From the NCBI GenBank assembly GCA_002298155.1, contig DBME01000299.1, positions 1-9,683 of the forward strand: 9,683 bases of DNA. The letters run 5' to 3'. This DNA comes from Holophagaceae bacterium UBA706 (lineage in GTDB: Bacteria > Acidobacteriota > Holophagae > Holophagales > Holophagaceae). A model generated the notes under the pieces. The model made no database searches and was not told where the DNA came from. It saw only the letters and a program-made list of their open reading frames with translations. How positions within the stretch are numbered: position 1 is the first letter of the stretch; each line of letters starts with the position of its first letter. The translations under genes and the position numbers were made by a program. Positions 1 through 5,177 of this stretch are shown piece by piece.

Positions 1-1224
1 CAGCGCGCGGAGCGCCTGGAATGGCTGGCCGATCAGATCGCCGACCTGGAGAAGCTGGCGCCCCGCCCCGGCGAGTGGGCGCAACTGCGCGGGGAGCGTG
101 AACCCCTGCGGCACGCCGTGCATCTGGAGTCCGCCTTCCGCGAAGGCGCCGACGCCCTGCGCGAGGCCGTGCGCCTCGTGGAGGACGCCCACCGGGCCCA
201 GGCCCGCGCCGCGGCCATCCTGCCCGAGGCCCAGGGGGAAGTGGACCGCCTGCGGTCGGCCCTGCTGGAACTGGAGGACCTCCAGGCCCTGGCGCAGGAC
301 CAGGCCATCCGCTGGTCGCGGGAGGGCGTGGACCGCATCGAGGCCCTGGAGACCCGCCTGGCGCAGTTCGAGAAGCTTGCCCGCCGCCACCGCTGCGAGC
401 CCGAGGACCTTGCCGGCCGCATGGAGGCCTTCCGCCAGGAGCAGGAGGAGCTCGCCAACCACGGCTCCACCCTGCGGGAGTTGGAAGCGGCCCTGGGCCG
501 GGCCTGCGCCGCCTACCGGGACGCCGCCGAGGCGCTCCACGGGCGCCGGGCGGAGCTGATCCAGCCCCTGGAGAAGGACGTGCATCATCGCCTGGGCCGC
601 CTCGGCATGGGCGGCTGCCGCGTGCAGATCCGCCTTTCCGTGGCGCCGGACGCGGCCAGCCCCGTGCTCCACGCCGGCCAGCCGGTGCGGGTGTCGCCCC
701 AGGGCTTCTCCACCGTGGCCATCTGGATCGAGCCGAACGTGGGCGAAGGTTTCCGCCCCCTGGCCAAGATCGCGTCCGGCGGCGAGCTGAGCCGCCTCAT
801 GCTGGCCATGCAGGGCGCGGGCATGGCCCTGGGGGCCGGCAGCGCGGATCCCCTGGTGCTGGTGCTGGACGAAGTGGACGCGGGCATCGGCGGCGAGACC
901 GCCATCGCCGTGGGCGGTGCCGTGCGGGAACTGGGCCGGCGCCACCAGGTCCTGGCCGTCACCCATCTGGCCCAGGTGGCCGCCCGGGCCGAGCATCACG
1001 GCCAGCTGCGCAAGGAGGTCCTGGAGGGCCGCACCCGCAGCGCCCTTGGCTGGTTGTCTGGCGACCAGCGGGTGCGGGAGCTGGCGCGCCTCCTGTCCGG
1101 CCACCCCGACCGCCCCGAAGCCATCGCCCATGCCCGGATCCTCCTGGAAGGCGCCGCGCCTCAGCCCCTGCTGGAAGTGGACGGCGAAGTCCTGGCGGGG
1201 GGACGGCGCCGGAAACGGACCTGA
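1..1224 (+). CDS. recN: DNA repair ATPase RecN, C-terminal part (5' end cut by window edge)
   Basis: RecN is an SMC-like ATPase that acts on DNA double-strand breaks during recombinational repair in the cytoplasm. The open frame runs from base 1 without a start, so 407 C-terminal residues of a protein usually near 550 are present; the N-terminal Walker A half lies upstream. The first two thirds are charged, Leu/Glu/Arg-rich coiled coil. The C-terminal ATPase lobe is clear: the ABC signature SGGELSR (from 775), a hydrophobic Walker B strand ending in LDEVDAG (865-885) and the H-loop VTHLAQVAA (from 958), all in the order and spacing of RecN. The stop is TGA 1222-1224. The product ends in a short basic tail (GGRRRKRT). 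Identification rests on these motifs; the only other candidates are distant SMC/Rad50 relatives, which do not have the 'DEVDAGIGG' form. No functional link to the downstream genes is apparent. Confidence 0.95.
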   Translation, partial: QRAERLEWLADQIADLEKLAPRPGEWAQLRGEREPLRHAVHLESAFREGADALREAVRLVEDAHRAQARAAAILPEAQGEVDRLRSALLELEDLQALAQDQAIRWSREGVDRIEALETRLAQFEKLARRHRCEPEDLAGRMEAFRQEQEELANHGSTLRELEAALGRACAAYRDAAEALHGRRAELIQPLEKDVHHRLGRLGMGGCRVQIRLSVAPDAASPVLHAGQPVRVSPQGFSTVAIWIEPNVGEGFRPLAKIASGGELSRLMLAMQGAGMALGAGSADPLVLVLDEVDAGIGGETAIAVGGAVRELGRRHQVLAVTHLAQVAARAEHHGQLRKEVLEGRTRSALGWLSGDQRVRELARLLSGHPDRPEAIAHARILLEGAAPQPLLEVDGEVLAGGRRRKRT

Positions 1225-1226
1225 CC

Positions 1227-1239
1227 CCGGACTGTCCGG
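1227..1239 (+). terminator. Short inverted repeat just after recN (weak terminator candidate)
   Basis: CCGGA-CTG-TCCGG is a perfect 5-bp stem with a 3-base loop, starting two bases after the recN stop codon. No T-run follows, so it is not a standard intrinsic terminator. It may only be a 3'-end stabilising hairpin or chance in GC-rich DNA. Confidence 0.2.
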
Positions 1240-1257
1240 CCTTGACGCTCGCCCGGA

Positions 1258-1300
1258 TTGACCTAGCCTCTACTTCACCCATGAACAATAAATATATTTC
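1258..1300 (+). promoter_or_regulatory. Probable promoter region of the NHL-repeat gene
   Basis: In otherwise GC-rich DNA, 1281-1300 is an AT-rich island holding TATATT (1293-1298), five of six matches to the sigma-70 -10 box, inside the 10-base palindrome AAATATATTT (1290-1299). Arms ATGAA (1281-1285) and TTCAT (1298-1302) flank it and could form an operator. The -35 side is poor: TTGACC at 1258-1263 is too far away for normal spacing and bases 1270-1275 match badly. Transcription from here would give a leader of about 30 nt before the start at 1336. Confidence 0.35.
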
Positions 1301-1335
1301 ATGGTTGAACATTCCCTGAGGCAGGAGGCGAGGAC

Positions 1336-2562
1336 ATGAGGATCTGGATGGTTCCGAAACTCCAGATCTATGCCGGCGACCCGGAGCCCCTGGCGGACAG
1401 TCCCGCCAGCGTTCATTTCTGGAACATCCACCGCATCGCCTACCTCGACGACCCGGCCCTGCCTGAGGCCGTGAACCGGCACTGGGTGGTGGCCGACGAC
1501 TTCGGCATCCAGCTGGTGTCCTTGCGGGGCGAGATCCGCCCCTGGCTGGGGGCTGCCTCCCGCCGGCTGCCCGGCCCCAACCTCGCGCACCTGCCCTTCC
1601 TGCCCGGCGCCTTCTCCTGCCGGGCCCTGGCCGCGCGCCCCGCCACCAGCGCGGCCTCCAATCCGTACCACCTGGTATACAGCGAGACCCCCGCCCATTC
1701 CCAGGCAGGGCCGTCGCCCCAGATCTTCGCGCTGGAGCCCGACGGGTCCAGGCGCCTCCTGGCCGGGGTGCCAGGCATCACCGGTTTCCGGGACGGTCCG
1801 GGGGCCAAGGCCCTGTTCGGAGAGGTGGTGGACCTCGCCATGGACCGGGAGGGCGACATCTACGTGCTGGACCGCGGCAACCGGGCCCTCCGGCTCATCT
1901 CGCCCGAGGGCCAGGTGTCGACCCTGGCCGGTGGCCCCCGGGCCAAAGGCCCCTTCATCCACCCCATGGCCATGGCCCTGGACGCCAAGGGCAACGTGTA
2001 TGTGGCGGACACCGACGGTATCCATCGCCTGGCCCCGGGCGGCGAGCTGCGCCGGATCCTGGGGGCGGGCGACCGTCACGGAAGCCTCGGCGCCATGGAG
2101 CCCCCGCCCCACGATCCCGCGCCCCGCATGCCCAGCGACCCCATCAACGGCGTCCATCTCCCCGGCGGCCTTGGCGTCCACGGCCGCAACCTCTTCATCG
2201 CCGACACCGTCACGTGCACGATCCGGGTGCTGGATCTGGATACCGGCACCCTGCACACCCTGGCTGGCAGCCCCGAGGAAACCCGCACGCGCCGGGGCCC
2301 CCTGGGCTATTACGTCCAGGGCCGCCCCCCCGCCGAATGCGCGGCCCTGGCCTACCCCGGCAGCATAGCCTTCAGCACCGACGGCATCTGCGTGGTGGGC
2401 GTGGGCACCTGCCTCGCCGAGCTGGACATGCCCCCCTTCGTCTCCCCCGCCCGCGCCGACCTCGCCGACCGCCGCGACCGCAACGGCAAGGACTACCCCG
2501 GTGCCGGCGAAGGAGCCGTCTTCAATTTCACCCCCAAGGGAACCTCAGGCCCCGGCACCTGA
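1336..2562 (+). CDS. NHL-repeat (beta-propeller-like) protein of unknown function
   Basis: A 408-residue protein whose second half shows NHL-type repeats. Repeat 1 spans about residues 144-199 (RDGPGAKALF, then GDIYVLDRGNRALRLI, then STLAG). Repeat 2 spans about 206-248 (GNVYVADTDGIHRL) and repeat 3 about 268-311 (NLFIADTVTCTIRVLD, then HTLAG). A degenerate fourth follows near 331-365. Such repeats form beta-propeller blades that bind proteins, ligands or RNA, or carry an enzyme site; the family does not predict one role. Residues 1-140 are not recognisable, although 'HWVVADDFGIQLVSL' (about 49-63) could be another worn blade. There is no signal peptide or membrane segment, so the protein is probably cytoplasmic, unlike many exported NHL proteins. 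The start is supported by AGGAGG at 1323-1328, seven bases upstream. It stands alone, between recN and a long non-coding gap, and is probably monocistronic. Confidence 0.8.
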   Translation: MRIWMVPKLQIYAGDPEPLADSPASVHFWNIHRIAYLDDPALPEAVNRHWVVADDFGIQLVSLRGEIRPWLGAASRRLPGPNLAHLPFLPGAFSCRALAARPATSAASNPYHLVYSETPAHSQAGPSPQIFALEPDGSRRLLAGVPGITGFRDGPGAKALFGEVVDLAMDREGDIYVLDRGNRALRLISPEGQVSTLAGGPRAKGPFIHPMAMALDAKGNVYVADTDGIHRLAPGGELRRILGAGDRHGSLGAMEPPPHDPAPRMPSDPINGVHLPGGLGVHGRNLFIADTVTCTIRVLDLDTGTLHTLAGSPEETRTRRGPLGYYVQGRPPAECAALAYPGSIAFSTDGICVVGVGTCLAELDMPPFVSPARADLADRRDRNGKDYPGAGEGAVFNFTPKGTSGPGT

Positions 2563-2904
2563 CCTCCGCCCGCGCTCCGAATCCCTCGATTTGGCGAGGC
2601 CAGGCCCCCATCCAGCTTTATCCCCAAGATCCCCAAAATCAGCGGCCAATTCTTTTCATTCCGAGCAGCCGGCGCCAAGGATCCAAGCCGGATCTAGGCG
2701 CTGAAGTTCCCCGCGAAAATCCGGCCGAAGTCCCACTGGGATTAGCCCCGTTTCCGTAAGGCTCCGCCCGTTCCCTGCGGCCGGGCGCTTGTCCCAATGC
2801 CGTAAAGCCGGGGACCGGATGGACGTACGAAACATAAGGGAAGGGCCCGCTCGGAATAATGACCATCCTAAGAAGGAAGGTTTCTTCCGTGAATGTACTG
2901 AAAT
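2563..2904 (+). other. Non-coding stretch with several inverted repeats, no gene recognised
   Basis: I see no convincing gene on either strand. A 75-codon minus-strand frame (2639-2866) lacks family resemblance and a good ribosome site. Inverted repeats are dense. CCTCG/CGAGG (2584-2588 with 2595-2599) lies just past the NHL gene but has no T-run. A longer hairpin is at 2670-2703 (listed separately). CGCCCG/CGGGCG pairs 2765-2770 with 2782-2787, GTCCC/GGGAC pairs 2791-2795 with 2811-2815, and GGAAG/CTTCC pairs 2875-2879 with 2884-2888. The motif CCGTAA(A/G)GC occurs twice (2754-2762 and 2800-2808). This pattern could be a structured RNA or worn repeats; no known RNA family is firmly recognised. 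Confidence 0.5.
2670..2703 (+). other. Two-tier intergenic hairpin
   Basis: An outer stem of seven pairs (2670-2676 with 2697-2703, core GCGCC/GGCGC, one G-U) encloses a small asymmetric internal loop (AAG opposite TA). An inner five-pair stem GATCC/GGATC (2680-2684 with 2690-2694) is capped by AAGCC. No T-run follows, so it is not an ordinary terminator. Part of its 3' side, GCCGGAT (2687-2693), can pair instead with ATCCGGC (2719-2725), giving a mutually exclusive seven-pair fold. It may be a 3'-end structure of the NHL transcript or part of a regulatory RNA. Confidence 0.45.
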
Positions 2905-2905
2905 T

Positions 2906-2934
2906 TTGATTTTTCTTTACATTTTGTAAATATT
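2906..2934 (+). promoter_or_regulatory. Probable promoter of the six-gene operon
   Basis: The most AT-rich segment of the window precedes the operon. TTGATT (2906-2911) and AATATT (2929-2934), 17 bases apart, each match four of six sigma-70 consensus positions. Transcription would begin near 2941 and give a leader of about 220 nt before the start at 3162. A palindrome fills the spacer and touches the -10 box, a classic place for a repressor. Another -10-like TATTAT at 3000-3005 has no partner -35 box. Confidence 0.45.
2916..2930 (+). promoter_or_regulatory. Operator-like palindrome TTTACA-N3-TGTAAA
   Basis: TTTACA (2916-2921) and TGTAAA (2925-2930) are exact inverted repeats around TTT. A perfect 15-base dyad between the proposed -35 and -10 boxes is typical of a binding site for a dimeric helix-turn-helix regulator. 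No regulator gene is in the window, and I cannot assign a regulator family from the half-site. AT-rich palindromes arise by chance more easily than GC-rich ones, so this is moderate evidence. Confidence 0.45.
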
Positions 2935-2982
2935 TGTGAGCGCCTGATAAACGGGTGCCCTTCCTGACCTCACGTGCCCAAA

Positions 2983-3147
2983 ATGACCATAAATGTATCT
3001 ATTATCCATTTTTGCATTATTCTTGAGCCCGCCCGGAGGCTCCCTTTTTGCACCACCCCGCTACATTTTGGACGCCCATCACAGCATCCCTTGCAAAAGA
3101 CCCGATCCTCCTTTGGTAGCATCGTTCCACCCATTGGCACTACCTGA
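2983..3147 (+). CDS. Possible leader ORF (54 codons), speculative
   Basis: The frame starts ATG 2983 and ends TGA 3145-3147, three bases before the Shine-Dalgarno AGGAGG of the dehydrogenase gene. Its first 14 residues (MTINVSIIHFCIIL) contain five Ile plus Val and Leu, as in leader peptides of branched-chain amino acid operons. Translation through it would melt the hairpin at 3107-3155. Against it: no Shine-Dalgarno is visible upstream of 2983, AT-rich DNA gives Ile/Phe/Asn codons by chance, and classical leader peptides end before the terminator hairpin. An overlapping frame from ATG 2993 is instead rich in rare Leu codons (CTA, TTA, TTA, TTG). Confidence 0.2.
   Translation: MTINVSIIHFCIILEPARRLPFCTTPLHFGRPSQHPLQKTRSSFGSIVPPIGTT
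3025..3049 (+). terminator. Terminator-like hairpin in the operon leader (possible attenuator)
   Basis: GAGCC (3025-3029) pairs with GGCTC (3038-3042) around an eight-base loop, followed by CC and five T's (3045-3049). The stem is short (five pairs, three of them G-C) but the U-tract is in the right place. It lies inside the predicted leader, about 85 nt after the proposed transcription start and 110 nt before the first start codon, so it would act as an attenuator and not as an end-of-gene terminator. Confidence 0.4.
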
Positions 3148-3155
3148 CCAGGAGG
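3107..3155 (+). promoter_or_regulatory. Hairpin able to sequester the Shine-Dalgarno of the first operon gene
   Basis: CCTCCT (3107-3112) is the exact reverse complement of the Shine-Dalgarno AGGAGG (3150-3155). Just inside, GGTAG (3115-3119) is the exact complement of CTACC (3140-3144), separated from the outer stem by TT and TGACC. The 11 pairs together place the ribosome site in a helix and suggest translational control of the dehydrogenase start. The anti-Shine-Dalgarno arm could also pair with GGAGG at 3035-3039, in the terminator-like hairpin, which would free the ribosome site. Confidence 0.45.
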
Positions 3156-3161
3156 CGGCAA

Positions 3162-4277
3162 ATGAGCTACAAAATCGCGTGGTTGCCCGGTGACGGCGTC
3201 GGCGTCGAAGTCATGGAAGCCACCAAGATCTGCCTGGACGCGCTGAAATTCGACGCGACCTACACCCACGGCGACATCGGCTGGGAATTCTGGTGCAAGG
3301 AAGGGGAGAGCTTCCCCCAGCGCACCATCGACCTCCTGAGCCACTCCAGCGCGGCCATGTTCGGCGCCATCACCTCCAAGCCCGCCCGGGACGCGGAGGC
3401 CGAGCTGGTGCCCGAGCTCCAGGGCAAGGGCCTCGTCTACCGCAGCCCCATCGTACGCATGCGGCAGATGTTCGACCTCTACACCTGCCTGCGCCCCTGC
3501 AAGGCCTATCCCGGCAACCCCCTGAACTTCAAGGAGGGCATCGACCTGGTGGTCTTCCGTGAGAACACCGAAGGCCTCTACGCCGGCGTCGAATTCAGCC
3601 CCGTGCCCGAGGAGGTCTCCACCGCCCTGAAGAACAACTCCAAGCCCTTCGCCCACTTCGCCAAGAACGCCCCCGGCGACTACGCCATCACCTGCAAGAT
3701 CAACACCCGCGCCGGCTGCGAGCGCATCATCCGCGCGGCCTTCGAGTACGCGAAGACGTTCGGCTACCCCAAGGTCACGGCCATCCACAAGGCCAACGTC
3801 GTGCGGGCCACCGAGGGCATGTTCCTGGAGACCGCCAAGCGCGTGGCCAAGGACTACCCCGGCATCCAGATGGACGATGCCAACGTCGACGCCATCTGCA
3901 TGTGGCTCCTGAAGAACCCCAAGAGCTACGGCGTCATGGTCGCCACCAACCTCTTCGGCGACATCATCAGCGACCTGAGCGCCCAGCTGGTGGGCGGTCT
4001 GGGCTTCGGCTGCTCGGGCAACATCGGCGAGAAGCTGGCCGTCTTCGAGCCCAGCCACGGCTCCGCCCCCAAGTACGCGGGCCAGTACAAGGTCAACCCC
4101 ATCGCCACCATCCTGGCCGCCAAGATGATGCTGGACTGGCTGGGCGAGGCCGAGATGGGCCGCAAGCTGGAAGCCGCCACGGCCGCCGTCATCGCCGAAG
4201 GCAAGGTGCGCACCTACGACATGGGCGGCACCAGCACCACCCTGGAGATGGGTGAAGCCATCGCCCGGAAGCTGTAG
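3162..4277 (+). CDS. Isocitrate/isopropylmalate-family dehydrogenase, substrate uncertain
   Basis: A 371-residue beta-decarboxylating dehydrogenase that oxidises a 2-hydroxyacid with a neighbouring carboxylate to a 2-oxoacid plus CO2. Landmarks are FDLYTCLRP (104-112), RENTEGLYAGVE (133-144, catalytic Tyr140), catalytic Lys210 (AIHKANVV), and metal ligands Asp243, Asp267 and Asp271 (NLFGDIISD). The cofactor loop SHGSAPKYAG has Lys304-Tyr305, with Tyr352 further on, equivalent to E. coli Lys344, Tyr345 and Tyr391, which favours NADP; the Arg395 position is Gly356. Overall it most resembles isocitrate dehydrogenase. In the substrate loop, Ser95 and Arg101 match E. coli Ser113 and Arg119, but the Asn115 position is Ile97, next to Val98, like the hydrophobic pair of isopropylmalate dehydrogenase. 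Isocitrate, 3-methylmalate or a relative are all possible. AGGAGG (3150-3155) sits six bases before ATG. It is the first gene of the operon, two bases before the lyase gene. Confidence 0.85.
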   Translation: MSYKIAWLPGDGVGVEVMEATKICLDALKFDATYTHGDIGWEFWCKEGESFPQRTIDLLSHSSAAMFGAITSKPARDAEAELVPELQGKGLVYRSPIVRMRQMFDLYTCLRPCKAYPGNPLNFKEGIDLVVFRENTEGLYAGVEFSPVPEEVSTALKNNSKPFAHFAKNAPGDYAITCKINTRAGCERIIRAAFEYAKTFGYPKVTAIHKANVVRATEGMFLETAKRVAKDYPGIQMDDANVDAICMWLLKNPKSYGVMVATNLFGDIISDLSAQLVGGLGFGCSGNIGEKLAVFEPSHGSAPKYAGQYKVNPIATILAAKMMLDWLGEAEMGRKLEAATAAVIAEGKVRTYDMGGTSTTLEMGEAIARKL

Positions 4278-4279
4278 CC

Positions 4280-5176
4280 ATGACGGCCATCGTCATCCAC
4301 GAAGTCGGCCCTCGCGACGGCCTCCAGGTTGAACGCCAGGTGGTTCCCACCGACGTCAAGGAAGGCTGGATCCGAGGTCTCATGGCCTCGGGGGTGGACA
4401 TCGTCCAGGTGGGCTCCTTCGTCCACCCGGAGAAGGTACCCCAGATGGCCGACACCGATGAACTGTTCCGTCGCCTGTCCGGCGCCCCCGGCAAGCGGGC
4501 CCTCCTCTCCGGCCTCGTCCTGAACGAGAAGGGGCTGGAGCGGGGCGCCGCCTGCGGCGTGGAGCTCTTCTGCATGGGCATCTCCGCCTCGGACACGCAT
4601 TCCCGCAAGAACACCGGCATGGGCAGCGCCGAGGCCCAGCAGCGCATCATCGCCATGGGCAGGGCCGCCATGGACGAGGGCCGCAAGGTCCAGGTGAGCG
4701 TCCAGAGCGCCTTCGGCTGCGGCTTCGAAGGCCGCATCCCCGACGAGCGGGTCCTGGACATCGTCCGGGCCTACGTGGACGCCGGGCTCCTCAACATCAG
4801 CCTGGCGGACACCGCGGGCCACGCCCATCCCGGGCAGGTCAAGCGCCTCTTCGAAGCCATCCTGGCCCTGGGGCCCGTGAACGCCACCGCACACTTCCAC
4901 GACACCTACGGCCTGGGCATGGCCAACGTCTACGCCGCCATGGAAGCCGGGGCCACCACCTTCGAGACCTCCTTCGGCGGCCTCGGGGGCTGCCCCTTCA
5001 CCAAGGTGGCCGCAGGCAACGTCGCCACCGAGGACCTCGTCCACGGCCTCCACCGCGTGGGCGGACGCCCCGACATCGACGTGGCCGCCCTCATCGCCAT
5101 CGCCAAGGACGTCGCGGCCTTCTTCGGCCGCGAACTGACGGGCCGCGTGCACCGCACCGGTGCCCTGGGATACTGA
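4280..5176 (+). CDS. HMG-CoA lyase family protein (DRE-TIM metallolyase), actual acyl-CoA unknown
   Basis: A 298-residue TIM-barrel enzyme of the group that splits or forms 3-hydroxy-3-carboxyacyl-CoA (HMG-CoA lyase gives acetyl-CoA plus acetoacetate). The N-terminal EVGPRDGLQ (8-16) carries Arg12-Asp13. HFHDTYG holds metal ligands His205 and His207. GLGGCPF carries the active-site loop Cys238, and AGNVATED gives Asn247. These match human Arg41, Asp42, His233, His235, Cys266 and Asn275. The third residue of the Asp-Arg-Glu triad (human Glu72, before SFVSP) is Gln43 (VQVGSFVHP). The length is that of bacterial HMG-CoA lyases and lacks the C-terminal regulatory domain of LeuA or citramalate synthase. 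No leucine-degradation genes are nearby, so true HMG-CoA lyase is doubtful; with a CoA-transferase and LeuCD-like hydro-lyase next door, citramalyl-CoA or citryl-CoA are better guesses. The start follows the previous stop by two bases, suggesting coupled translation. Confidence 0.85.
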   Translation: MTAIVIHEVGPRDGLQVERQVVPTDVKEGWIRGLMASGVDIVQVGSFVHPEKVPQMADTDELFRRLSGAPGKRALLSGLVLNEKGLERGAACGVELFCMGISASDTHSRKNTGMGSAEAQQRIIAMGRAAMDEGRKVQVSVQSAFGCGFEGRIPDERVLDIVRAYVDAGLLNISLADTAGHAHPGQVKRLFEAILALGPVNATAHFHDTYGLGMANVYAAMEAGATTFETSFGGLGGCPFTKVAAGNVATEDLVHGLHRVGGRPDIDVAALIAIAKDVAAFFGRELTGRVHRTGALGY

Positions 5177-5177
5177 C

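Noticed and set aside
2797..2820. Cyclic-di-GMP (GEMM) riboswitch suggested by CGTAAAGCC
   Set aside because: The usual GCAAAGCC core is changed, and the upstream GNRA-loop helix and its partner segments could not be found.
2639..2866. A 75-codon minus-strand frame in the non-coding gap
   Set aside because: No family resemblance, no good ribosome site and no neighbour on that strand; it overlaps the inverted repeats of the region.
2941..3161. T-box or classical amino acid riboswitch in the operon leader
   Set aside because: No T-box core (TGGNACCGCG-like) and no lysine, glycine or SAM motifs are visible; only the generic hairpin arrangement is supported.
2970..4058. A 362-codon minus-strand open frame over the dehydrogenase gene and leader
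   Set aside because: Gly/Val/Asp/Ala/Leu-rich shadow composition; the opposite strand encodes an unmistakable dehydrogenase.
4280..5176. Calling the gene mvaB / true HMG-CoA lyase of leucine breakdown
   Set aside because: No methylcrotonyl-CoA carboxylase, isovaleryl-CoA dehydrogenase or thiolase genes are nearby, and the triad Glu is Gln; only the family name is safe.
5160..5177. Earlier GTG start for the CoA-transferase
   Set aside because: No Shine-Dalgarno at that site, six extra residues untypical of the family and overlap with the lyase; ATG 5178 has GGGA at good spacing.
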